Source: Agromyces cavernae
Lineage (GTDB): Bacteria; Actinomycetota; Actinomycetes; Actinomycetales; Microbacteriaceae
DNA length: 64,000 bases
Assembly: GCF_021044935.1 (NCBI RefSeq)
Contig: NZ_JAJNMP010000001.1
Coordinates: 248,001 to 312,000 of the forward strand
Direction of reading: 5' to 3'
Position numbers and translations under genes: made by a program. Each line of letters starts with the position of its first letter. The first letter of the stretch is position 1. The notes beneath the pieces were generated by a model. It searched no databases, was not told where the DNA came from, and saw only the letters and a program-made list of their open reading frames with translations. Shown here piece by piece: positions 43,424-53,900 of the stretch.

Positions 43424-44578
43424 ATGAACGACGATCTCATCGATCGCAGCGACGATCCGCAGCTGGGGCGCAGCCTCGGCCTCACCCGACGCCAGCTGCT
43501 CGCGGCGACGACGGGCATGGCCGCAGCCGCCGCACTCGGTGCCGCCGCATTCGGCGCGGGCCCGGCCCACGCCGCAACGGCCGCCGCGGCGCGCACCGCG
43601 CCCGGCGCCAACGGAGTGCTGATCCCGCCCGGCAAGCGGGGCATCATCCTCTACACCGTCCGCGACGCCATCTCGCGCGACCCCGGCACCACCCCGTTGG
43701 CATCCGGGTTCCGCGCGGTCTTCGAAGAGCTGTCGCGCATCGGGTACAAGCAGATCGAGTTCGCGGGCTACGGTCAGCACGCGAACGCCGAGGGCGGCAA
43801 CGTCAACAACGTCGCCGGCGCCCACCTGCTGCGTACGTGGCTCGACGACAACGGACTCGAGGCCGAGGGCAACCACGGCTCCATCCCGTCGACGATCACC
43901 GACGCGACGCTCGCAGCGTTCGACGCGCAGTGCGAGATCGCGAACATCCTCGGGTTCGGCCACATCGGCACGGGCGGCGACCCCACCGGCAGCGCCTACG
44001 TCGCCGACTGGGAGGCGGCGGCCGAGCGATGGAACATCCTGGGTGAGCGCGCCGCAGGGCACGGGCTGAAGCTGTACACGCACAATCACGACGCCGCGTA
44101 CAGCTTCCTGCTCGACAGCGGCCCGCTCGACGCGCTGGGTCGCCCGACCCGGTCGAGTGGCATCCGGCGTCTCGAGCACTTCCTGGCGAACACCGATCCG
44201 AACTACGTGTACCTCGAGATGGACATCTACTGGGCGCACGTCGCGCAGTACAAGCACAAGGTGTTCACCGCCCCCGACGGCAGCTCGGTCGAGAGCATCT
44301 TCGACCCGGCCGCCGTCGTCGCAGCCCAGACCACCCGGTTCCCGCTGTTCCACGCCAAGGACGGCAAGAGCAACCCGAACACGGCGAACGGCTACGACAT
44401 GGTTCCGTTCGGCACTGGAGACATCGACTACACGACGTTCTTCCAGCGCATCGGGGCCAAGGGCTATCACAACCCCATGTGGGAGCAGGACTCGGCTCCG
44501 GGCGGCGCAGCCAACCCCGGCCAGTCCCTCGCGTTCGCGCAGACCTCCTACAGCAACATGGCCGCCCTGCGCGGTTAG
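43424..44578 (+). CDS. Tat-exported TIM-barrel protein, sugar phosphate isomerase/epimerase family
   Basis: This 384-residue protein starts with a twin-arginine signal (LGLTRRQLLAATTGMAAAAA, cleavage after AHA about residue 48) and so is exported folded. The mature part is an AP-endonuclease-2/xylose-isomerase-like TIM barrel. Likely metal-site segments are KLYTHNHDAA, YLEMDIYWAH, PLFHAKDGK and NPMWEQDSA. Relatives include epimerases and keto-glycoside lyases/hydratases; the reaction here is not known. ATG 43424 follows AAAGGAG. Confidence 0.85.
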   Translation: MNDDLIDRSDDPQLGRSLGLTRRQLLAATTGMAAAAALGAAAFGAGPAHAATAAAARTAPGANGVLIPPGKRGIILYTVRDAISRDPGTTPLASGFRAVFEELSRIGYKQIEFAGYGQHANAEGGNVNNVAGAHLLRTWLDDNGLEAEGNHGSIPSTITDATLAAFDAQCEIANILGFGHIGTGGDPTGSAYVADWEAAAERWNILGERAAGHGLKLYTHNHDAAYSFLLDSGPLDALGRPTRSSGIRRLEHFLANTDPNYVYLEMDIYWAHVAQYKHKVFTAPDGSSVESIFDPAAVVAAQTTRFPLFHAKDGKSNPNTANGYDMVPFGTGDIDYTTFFQRIGAKGYHNPMWEQDSAPGGAANPGQSLAFAQTSYSNMAALRG

Positions 44579-44584
44579 TGCATC

Positions 44585-44620
44585 TGCCCCGGGCCGTGCC
44601 CGTAACGCCGGCCCGGGGCA
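44585..44620. terminator. Hairpin after the TIM-barrel gene
   Basis: TGCCCCGGGCC (44585-44595) is exactly complementary to GGCCCGGGGCA (44610-44620), with a 14-base loop and no T-run. It may attenuate rather than stop reading into the next gene. Confidence 0.6.
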
Positions 44621-44660
44621 TCCGTTCATCTCATGACACCCCTCTTCCAAGGAGACACTC

Positions 44661-47429
44661 ATGTCAACACCCCGGTTCCGCCTGGGCGCACTCGTGCTCA
44701 GCGGACTCCTGGCGGTCACCTCGCTCACCCTGAGCGCCGGTGCCGCCTCTGCCCATGAAGGGCACGATCACGGCGACGAGGTCAGCGCCACCACGTGGGC
44801 GAACTACGAGCGCGTGACCCTGTCGCGTGATGTCGGCGAGCCGATCGACCTCGCCGTGCTGCCCGACTCGCGCGTGCTGCACACGACCCGTGGCGGCCAG
44901 GTGCGCCTCACCGATCCGGCCCAGGGCACGACGACGGTCGTCAACACGATCGACGTCTACGCGAACTCCGAGGACGGGCTGCAGACGATCGCCCTCGACC
45001 CCGGCTTCGAAGAGAACAACTGGGTCTACCTCTACTACGCGCCCAAAACGATGACGGCGCCGTACCCGGCGACCACGCCGACCGGCTCGGCGCCGAACAC
45101 CCTGCCGGCTGGTGCCGACGAGTCGTACTGGAACCAGTGGAAGGGCTACAACCAGCTCAGCCGCTTCCAGTGGGATGCCGAGACGAACTCCCTCGACCTC
45201 GCGAGCGAACAGGTGATCATCAAGGTCGAGGTGCAGCGCGGCCAGTGCTGCCACGTCGCGGGTGACCTCGCCTGGGACAACGACGGCAACCTGCTGCTCT
45301 CGACGGGCGACAACACGCCCGCAGGCACGCCGGGTGCCAACGGCTACGCGCCGAACAACGACCGGGTCGGCTACAACCCCGGTCTCGATGCGCGTCGCGG
45401 CGCGGGCAACTCGAACGACCTCCGCGGCAAGATCCTGAGGATCGACGTGCAGGACGACGGCTCGTACACGATTCCCGCCGGCAACCTGTTCGCCCCGGGT
45501 ACCGCGAAGACCCGCCCCGAGATCTACGTCACGGGCCTCCGCAACCCGTTCCGCATCGACTACGACCCCGAGACGAGTGCACTCACGTGGGGCGACTACG
45601 GCCCCGACGCGGGTACGGCGAGCGATCTGCGCGGCCCGATGGGGTACGTCGAGTGGCAGAGCACGACCAAGCCGATCAACGGCGGCTGGCCGTATTGCCA
45701 CGGCCCGAACGCGAACTACAACGACTGGGACTTCGAGACCCTCACGCAGGGGCCCTGGTTCGACTGCGCGGCCGGTCCGCTCAACACCTCGCGCCACAAC
45801 ACGGGCCTCGACCAGCTGCCCGCGGCAACCGCGCCGCAGATCTGGTACGGCGACCAGCCCACGCACCAGCCCTGGCCCGAACTCGGCGCCGGCGGCCAGG
45901 CGCCGATGGGCGGCCCCACCTACCGGTACGACGAGGAGAACGAGGCGACGACGAAGTTCCCCGAGTACTGGGACGGCAAGGCGTTCCTCGCCGAGTTCTC
46001 GCGCGACCGCCTCTTCGCCTTCAGCCAGGAGGACCCCGACGGCGAGGTCACGAAGATCGAGGACTTCCTGCCGAACTCCGCCCTCAACGCGGCGGGCATG
46101 CCCCCGTGGGACAACGTGATCGACTTCGAGTTCGGTCCTGACGGCTCGCTCTACGTGCTCGACTACGGCGACGGCTTCTTCCGGCCGAACCCCGACGCCG
46201 GCCTGTACCGGGTCGACTACGTCGAGGGCACCAAGGGCCCGCGCGTCCAGCTCGACGCGTCGGTGACGTCGGGCCAGGGTCCGCTCGAGGTCGACTTCTC
46301 GGCCGCCGAGAGCACCCACCCCGACGGCCTCGCGCTCAGCTACGCGTGGGACCTCGAGGGGAGCGGCACGTTCACCGACGGTGAGGCCGAGGTGAGCCAC
46401 ACGTTCACCGAAGACGGGCAGTACACGGCTCGTGTGCGGGTCACCGACTCCGGTGGACGCGTCAGCCTCGCGTCGGTCGTCATCACGGTGGGCAACACCG
46501 CACCGACGATCGAGATCGTGGCTCCCGAGAACGGCTCGTTCGCCGACTGGGGCGACGCCGTCGCCTTCGAGGTGAAGGTCACCGATCCCGAGGACACCGA
46601 GATCGACTGCTCGCGTGTGAACTGGAGCTACGCCCTGGGCCACGACAACACCCACGCCCACCCGCTGTTCACCGGCACCGGCTGCACCGCGGAGATCGAG
46701 ATGCAGGAGGAGGCCGGCCACGGCGAGACCGAGAACATCTACGCCCAGATCGGCGCCTCGTACACCGACGGCGGCAGCGCGACGGCTCCTGCGCTGACGA
46801 GTGACGACGTGACGTTGCTCAACCCGCGCGAGCTGCAGGCCGAGCACGCCGACGCGAAGGGCGGCGAGACGACCATCGTCGACGACGAGACCGCGCACGC
46901 GTTCCGCAAGGTCACGTCGTTCGACCCGGGTGATTGGCTCGCCTTCGACCCGGTCAACCTCGTCGGGATCACGGGTGTCGAGGCTCGCGCCATCGGCGCC
47001 GGAACCCTCGCCCTGCGCTGGGGCAGCGTCGACGCCGAACCGTTCGCCACGATCGACGTCGCGAGCACCGGCTCGGAGTGGCAGAACGCCGCGACCGCAC
47101 TGGTCGACGCGCCTGAGGGCACCGATCGCCTCTACGTGACGTCCACGGGCGGTGTCGACCTCGACCAGCTCGCCTTCACGACGAGCGCGGTCGACGTGCG
47201 TGCACTGCTCGACGCGCTCGTCGAGTCCGGTGACATCACCAACGGCGCGCGCACGTCGCTGCAGGTCAACCTCGACCGTGCGATCGCGAAGCTCGCGGCC
47301 GACGACGTGGCCGGTGCCGTCGCCGACCTCGAGTCCGCGAAGAACCTCGCCGGCAGCGTCATCCGCGACACCGACGCCCGCGCGCTGGTCGTCACGGCCA
47401 TCGAGGCGGTGATCGCCGACCTCCAGTAG
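44661..47429 (+). CDS. Secreted PQQ/GSDH-type beta-propeller dehydrogenase with PKD, CBM6 and FIMAH domains
   Basis: This 922-residue protein has a Sec signal (about residues 1-31, ending ASA) followed by HEGHDHGDE. A six-bladed propeller of the soluble glucose/sorbosone dehydrogenase type covers about 40-525 (EDGLQTIALDPGFEENNWVY, NSNDLRGKILRID, YVTGLRNPFRIDYD). Then come a PKD domain (about 530-620), a beta domain with HDNTHAHPLF, a CBM6-like region (about 725-840) and a C-terminal helical FIMAH-like domain (about 845-922). It probably oxidises a sugar or glycan outside the cell. PQQ use is family inference. AAGGAGA precedes the ATG. Confidence 0.88.
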   Translation: MSTPRFRLGALVLSGLLAVTSLTLSAGAASAHEGHDHGDEVSATTWANYERVTLSRDVGEPIDLAVLPDSRVLHTTRGGQVRLTDPAQGTTTVVNTIDVYANSEDGLQTIALDPGFEENNWVYLYYAPKTMTAPYPATTPTGSAPNTLPAGADESYWNQWKGYNQLSRFQWDAETNSLDLASEQVIIKVEVQRGQCCHVAGDLAWDNDGNLLLSTGDNTPAGTPGANGYAPNNDRVGYNPGLDARRGAGNSNDLRGKILRIDVQDDGSYTIPAGNLFAPGTAKTRPEIYVTGLRNPFRIDYDPETSALTWGDYGPDAGTASDLRGPMGYVEWQSTTKPINGGWPYCHGPNANYNDWDFETLTQGPWFDCAAGPLNTSRHNTGLDQLPAATAPQIWYGDQPTHQPWPELGAGGQAPMGGPTYRYDEENEATTKFPEYWDGKAFLAEFSRDRLFAFSQEDPDGEVTKIEDFLPNSALNAAGMPPWDNVIDFEFGPDGSLYVLDYGDGFFRPNPDAGLYRVDYVEGTKGPRVQLDASVTSGQGPLEVDFSAAESTHPDGLALSYAWDLEGSGTFTDGEAEVSHTFTEDGQYTARVRVTDSGGRVSLASVVITVGNTAPTIEIVAPENGSFADWGDAVAFEVKVTDPEDTEIDCSRVNWSYALGHDNTHAHPLFTGTGCTAEIEMQEEAGHGETENIYAQIGASYTDGGSATAPALTSDDVTLLNPRELQAEHADAKGGETTIVDDETAHAFRKVTSFDPGDWLAFDPVNLVGITGVEARAIGAGTLALRWGSVDAEPFATIDVASTGSEWQNAATALVDAPEGTDRLYVTSTGGVDLDQLAFTTSAVDVRALLDALVESGDITNGARTSLQVNLDRAIAKLAADDVAGAVADLESAKNLAGSVIRDTDARALVVTAIEAVIADLQ

Positions 47430-47451
47430 CGCGTCGTCAGACGCCCCGACG

Positions 47452-47482
47452 GGTCCCCGGTTCGCGAAGCGAGCCGGGGACC
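47452..47482 (+). terminator. Hairpin after the 922-residue propeller gene
   Basis: GGTCCCCGG pairs with CCGGGGACC across a 13-base loop that itself contains TTCGCGAA. It is followed by TTCGCC. A reasonable factor-independent terminator without a long T-run. Confidence 0.6.
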
Positions 47483-47862
47483 TTCGCCTGACGGATGCCG
47501 CTCACGGCACGGTCGACGACCCCCATGTCCGGGGCGAGCGGGCTTCGGGCCTGTTCCGACGCGCAGCGCGTGGCCGATGCGCTCGCAGCCGTCGAAGGCC
47601 GAGAAACGCGTTCTGGGCCGCACCCGTAACGCGCGACCCAGAACACTGCGGCACCCCTCTTCCAGGAATAGCCAGCCTGAGAATCCTAATCCTCACGGCG
47701 GTGTTCCGGTTCACCCCAGCACGGGGGTGAACGGCGACGCGAAATCGCGAGGGCGCGACATCCGCGCCGTTGCAGGCATCCCGCTCCGGCGGGGTTTTCC
47801 CATTTCTGCGTGCGGTGAACATTACTTGATCGGGAATCGACATAATTCGGTCGAAACGGCGG

Positions 47863-47902
47863 CAACTTTTGCTTGACGATCGGTGTTCGGCACCCCTAGA
47901 TT
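47863..47902 (+). promoter_or_regulatory. Promoter with shared upstream element, ThuA-propeller gene
   Basis: CAACTTTTGCTTGAC (47863-47877) is repeated exactly from 43318. The -35 is TTGACG (47873-47878) and the -10 TAGATT (47897-47902), with an 18-base spacer. The gene starts at 47972 after GGAGGT. Confidence 0.68.
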
Positions 47903-47971
47903 CGTGACCGTACGCGCGCGTGCCCAGGTATTCCGAACGTGCGCCCGGCACTTGGAACCAATGGAGGTCTC

Positions 47972-50900
47972 ATGCTCACCCCCTTGCACAACGTCGCCGC
48001 CCGGCTCGTCGCCGGGTTGATCGCGGCAGTGCTCGTCATCGGATCCGTCGCGTTCGCGGCGGTGCCGGCCCAGGCCCACCCCGGCGCCCACGTCCTGATA
48101 TTCACGAAGACGACGCAATTCCGGCATACGGACGCGATCGACAAGGGCACGCCACTGATCGTGGCCGCGCTCGCCGCCGAGGGGATCGAGGCGACGCACA
48201 CCGAGGACTCGACGCTGTTCAACGACACCGAGCTCGCGAAGTACGACGCCGTGATCATGTTCCAGGCGTCGGGCGATCCGTGGAACGCCGAACAGAAGGC
48301 AGCCCTCGAGCGGTACCAGCAGGCCGGCGGCGGCATCGTCGCGATCCACAACGCGACCGACATGCGCGGCAACTACCCCTGGTGGGACCAGCTCGTCGGC
48401 TCGCTGATGCCCGGGCACGCCGCGACCGGCACCGACCCCGGCCTGCGCGGCACGGTGCGGATCGAAGACGACACGCACCCGTCGACCGAGCACTTCGAGG
48501 AGAGCCGCTGGGAGCGGTCCGACGAGTGGTACAACTTCTCCAACAACGTGCGCGGCACCGCGCACGTGCTCGCGTCCATGGACGAGTCGACGTATGACGC
48601 CGGCGGCAACAAGATGGGCTACGACCACCCGATCTCGTGGTGCAAGCCGTACGACGGCGGTCGTGCGTGGGCCACGGCGATGGGGCACTTCGGCTCGCAC
48701 TACCAGGAGCCCGCGTTCATGCAGCACATCGTGGGCGGCGTGAAGTACGCAGCCGGCGTCGAGCAAGGCGACTGCGGCGGCACGGTCTGGGACAGCTTCG
48801 AGAAGGTGCCGCTCGACCAGAACACGTCGGCACCGTTCGCGATGGACATCGCCGACGACGGTCGGGTCTTCTACACCGAACTCGTGCGTGGGCAGGTCCG
48901 CATGTGGGACCCCGCCACGAACGACGTCACGACCGTGCTCGAGCTCGACGTCTACTCGGGCGGTGAGGACGGCCTGCTCGGCATCGCCCTCGACCCCGAC
49001 TTCACCGAGAACGGCCGACTCTACCTGTACCGTTCGCCCGACGCGCCGAACAACTCCGACCCGTCGAGCTTCTTCAGCCGCGTCTCGCGGTTCACGATGG
49101 AGAACGGCGTCATCGACCCCGCCACCGAGGAGCTCATCATCGAGGTGCCGGCACGGCGCCTGCCCGATGAGCCTGGCCACACCGGCGGTGGGCTGGACTT
49201 CGACGCCCAGGGCAACCTGTACCTCGGCGTCGGCGACGACGTGAACCCGCACTCCGAGCCCTCAGGCGGCTACGCGCCGCTGTCGACCCGGCCCGGCACG
49301 TTCCACGACGCGCGCGAGACCTCGGCGAACACGAACGACCTGCGCGGCAAGCTGCTGCGCATCACCCCGAAGGCAGACGGCCCGGGCTACACGATTCCCG
49401 AGGGCAACCTCTTCGACGAGGCCGCCGACGCCGCGAACAAGACGCTGCCCGAGATCTATGCGATGGGATTCCGCAACCCGTTCCGGTTCTCGGTCGACCA
49501 GAAGACCGGTGCGATCAGCCTCGCCGACTACTCGCCTGACAACGGCACCGACGCACCCGCGACGCGCGGCCCCGCCGGCATCGCCGAGTGGAACTACATC
49601 ACGAGCCCCGGCAACTACGGCTGGCCGCTCTGCATGGGTGACAACGAGCCGTTCCGCGATGTCGACTACACGACGAACCCGGTGACGGTCGGAGAGTTCT
49701 TCGACTGCGCCAGCCCGATCAACGACTCACCGCGCAACACGGGCCTCACGGAGCTTCCGGCCGCTCGTGGTGCCGACATGTTCTACGGCTACAAGCGCTC
49801 GTCGGTCCCCGGAATCATCCCCCAGGGCGGCGGTCTCGCTCCGATGGGCGGCCCGGTGTACAACTACGACCCGGCGCTCGTGTCCGACACGAAGTTCCCG
49901 GCCTCGTACGACGGCAAGCCCTTCTTCTACGAGTGGGCACGCAACAAGATGTACTCCATCCAGCTCAAGGACCCCGCGGCCTCGTCGGGCTCGCAGGTGG
50001 AGAAGGTCAACGCGTTCCTTCCCCAGGAGCAGTTCCTCGCACCGATCGATTCGCGGTTCGGTCCCGACGGCTCGCTCTACGTGCTCGACTGGGGCGGTGG
50101 ATTCGGGCGAGACAACCCGAACTCGGGCCTGCACCGCATCGACTACATCTCGGGCTCGCGCTCCCCGGTGGCGAAGGCCACGTCCGACAAGGACTCCGGC
50201 CAGGCGCCGCTCACGGTGGCATTCGACGGTTCGGCCTCGTTCGACCCCGAGAACGCGGCACTCGCGTACGCCTGGGACTTCGACGGCGACGGCACGGTCG
50301 ACGCGACCACCGCGCAGGCCAGCCACACGTTCGCGTCGGAGGGCGTGTTCGACGCGCGGCTGACGGTCACCGATCCCGACGGCAAGACCGGCACCACGAC
50401 GGTGCCGATCACCGTGGGGAACACGCGGCCCGACGTCGCGATCTCGCTCCCGCCGAGCGGCGCGTTCTTCGACTTCGGCGACGATGTGTCCTGGGCCGCC
50501 CAGGTGACGGATCCCGAGGACGGCACGATCAACGGTGACGACCTCATCATCCAGCCCGCACTCGGACACGACGAGCACGCCCACCCGCTGACGCCGCTCA
50601 GCGGCTTCACCGGAACGACCGCGACGAGCCTCGGCGGACACGCACCCGACGAGGACATCTTCTTCGCGATCGACGCGCGGTACACCGACCGCGGCGGCGC
50701 CGGCGGCGCGAACCCGCTCACGGGGTCGCAGACGACGCTCCTGTATCCGAAGGTCAAGCAGGCGGAGTTCTTCGACTCGGCCTCGGCGGGCATGAAGACC
50801 GGACCGAGCCGTGATGTCGAGGGCATCGCCGGCGACCTCGTGATCACCGGCGGCGACGGCGCCTGGGCGCACTACGACCCGGTGAACTTCCACCGGATCG

Positions 50901-53900
50901 ACGACCTCGCGCTGCGGGTGTCGGCGAACACCGCGGGATCGAGCATCGAGCTTCGCAAGGGAGCCGTCGACGGCGAGCTGCTCGCCACCGCGGACGTCCC
51001 GGCCACGGGCTCGATGCGGTTCACCGATGTCATCGTCGACGTGAGCGCCTTCCCGAACGAGACGCTCGACCTCTACGTCGTCTTCCGCGGCGGTGAGATC
51101 AAGCTCAACTTCCTCGAGGCGATCGGCCGGGGAGCCTCGCCCGTGGCGGCGCCCACGGTCGCGATCACGGCACCCCAGCAGGACGTCCAACTCGAGCCCG
51201 GGCAGGACGTCACCGTCGCCGCGGACGCCGCGGACACGCAGGGCGAGGTCTCGAAGGTCGAGTTCTTCGTCGACGGCGTGTCGATCGGCGCGGACGACTC
51301 CGCCCCGTACTCGGCGACCTGGACCGCTCCCGAGGAGGGCCTGTACGAGCTCACCGCGGTCGCGACCAACACGGGTGACAAGTCGAAGACCTCGCGCATC
51401 GTCCTGGCTCAGGTCGGCGAGCTGTTCGGCGACCTCGTGCCGTTCACGAACGCCGAAGGCACCTTCGAGCGCATCGGCGACGGGAAGTTCCGCATCAACG
51501 GTGCCGGCGACAACACCTGGCAGGGCACCGACGAGTACTCGACGCTCTTCGCGCCGGCCGGTGGCGACGACAACTGGGAGGCGGTCGTGAAGATCGACGC
51601 CCAGGAGAACACGAACGGGTCGGCCAAGGCGGGCCTCATCGTCCGCAACGACGTGACCCTGCCGGGTACGTCGCCGGGCTACGCGCTGGTCGGCATCCGC
51701 CCGAACGGCGGGGTCGAGTTCCTCACCGACCCCGACGGCAACGGGCAGCTGAACGCCTCCGTGGCAGGCGGCACGACGAGCTACCCCACGTGGGTCAAGC
51801 TCAAGCGCGATGCGTCGGGCTACACGGCGTACTTCTCGAAGAACGGCACGTCGTGGACGCAGGTCGGCGGAGCGGTCACGCTCGCCGGGGCTGCGGCAAC
51901 CCAGGACGTGGGCATGTTCATGGTGTCGCACTCGGCGACCGAGGGAACGGTCGACTTCGCGGACTTCGCGATCGACACCGACCCGGCCGGACCTCAGCCG
52001 GTCGAGCCCCTCCAGCCGCTGGCCTGCCCGACCGGACCGCTCTCCGACGAGTTCGACGCACCCGCGCTGGCTCCGTCGTGGGCGCTGCGCTCCGACCCGG
52101 CGAAGCCGATCACCCAGTCGGGTGGAACGCTGAACCTGCCGGTGACCACGGGCGACATCAACGAGGCCGCGACCGGCCCGGTGAGCTTCGCGGGCAAGCC
52201 GCTGCCCGCCGGCGCCTGGGAGGCGACCACGAAGATCACGCTCGCGCACACGTCGCACTGGCAGTGGGCCGGACTGGTCGTGCACCAGAACGACAACGAG
52301 TACAACAAGCTCGCGTTCGTGCGGGGCCAGGGCGGTGGACGGTTCATCGAGTTCCAGAGCGAGACCGCGGGCTCCCGGACCACCCCGGCTGCCCCGGCAT
52401 TGGCCACGGACTTCCCGTCGACCATCCACCTCAAGCTGACGAGCAACGGCACTGTGCTGACGGGCGCGTACTCGGCCGACGGCCAGACGTGGACGGCACT
52501 CACCGGCCAGCTGCAGCTCAAGCAGAACGCGCGCATCGGCGTGATGGCGGCCGGTGACCTGGGCACGACCCCGGTCACGGCCCAGGTGGACTGGTTCCGC
52601 TTCAGCCCCGAGCCCGCACCGGGCGAACTGGTCGGTCCGAACGACGAGTTCGACGGAACCGCGCTCGACGGCTGCCGCTGGGACCAGAGCGTGCGCTACG
52701 ACTCGAACAACGCGAAGGTCGCCGACGGACACCTGAAGATCACGACCCAGCCGGGCGACATCAACGGTGCCAACCCCATCTCGCCGCGCAACTTCATCCT
52801 CACCAAGGCTCCCGAGGGAGACTGGGTGGCGACGACGAAGTTCAAGGCGCCGCTGAAGCACCGCTGGCAGCTCGCAGGCCTGCTGATGTGGGCCGATGAC
52901 GACAACTACGTCAAGGCGGATGTCGTGGCCACCAACAACCCGGGCACGGCCCTCAACCTGAAGGCCGAAATGGCCGGCGAGGCGAACGGCACGGGCTTCG
53001 GGAGCCGCAACATCGAGATCCCCGACTCCAGCGAGAGCGGGTACTGGTACATCCGGGTCACGAAGACCGGCGACCAGTACACGTCGGAGGTGAGTGACGG
53101 CGGAGTCAACTGGACCCCGATCGGCACGTCGGCGATCACGTTCGACAAGCCGCTGCGCGGCCTCGGGCTGATGGCCATCGGCCCCCAGCAGGAGGAGCCC
53201 GTCGTCGTCGAGTTCGACTCCTTCCACCTCGAGCAGGAAGTCGACGACACCACCGCACCGACGACCAGCCTCACGTGGGCTCCCGACGCGCCGGACGGCG
53301 AGAACGGCTGGTACCGCACGGCGCCGAAGTTCACGCTCGCGGCGACCGACGGCGACGGTTCGGGCGTGACCTCGACCGAGTACGCGATCGGCGACGGCGC
53401 GTGGACGGCCTACGATGCTCCGGTCGAGCTGTCCGGGCAGGGCGAGGTCTCCGTGTCGTACCGCTCGACCGATGAGGCCGGCAACGTCGAGGAGAAGGGC
53501 ACTGCCACGGTGAGCGTCGACACGGTCGCCGCCGCCACAACGGCCACGGTCGAGGAGGTCGAGGGGGGCGTCCGCGTCACCCTGGCCGCCGTCGACGACA
53601 CGTCGGGCGTGGCAGGCACGCAGTACCGTCTCGACGGCGGGGAGTGGGCGGCGTATGCCGAACCGATCCTCGTGACCGGCGCCGGCGACCACACGGTGGA
53701 CTACCGGTCCACCGACAAGGCGGGTCATGTCGAAGTCGACCAGACGGCGACCGTGACGATCGGCGAGGATCCCGGTCCCGTCGAGCTGAAGCTCACGAGC
53801 GCGGCGGCGTCGCAGTGCGTCGACAGGATCGCACAGGTCGCGGTCTACGCCACCAACGCGGGTAATGTCTGGGCCGACATGCGGATCGACACCCCGTGGG

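Larger units (their letters stand above)
47430..47971. other. 542-base intergenic region
   Basis: No gene is supported here. Two hairpins occur in the first 220 bases: GGTCCCCGG (47452-47460) with CCGGGGACC (47474-47482), terminator-like; and GTTCTGGG (47610-47617) with CCCAGAAC (47637-47644). The last 110 bases hold the promoter of the 2033-residue protein, and about 47680-47860 shows no clear signal. Confidence 0.6.

Noticed and set aside
44664-46898. 744-codon minus-strand frame opposite the 922-residue propeller protein
   Set aside because: Antisense shadow; the composition is biased and no motif is seen.
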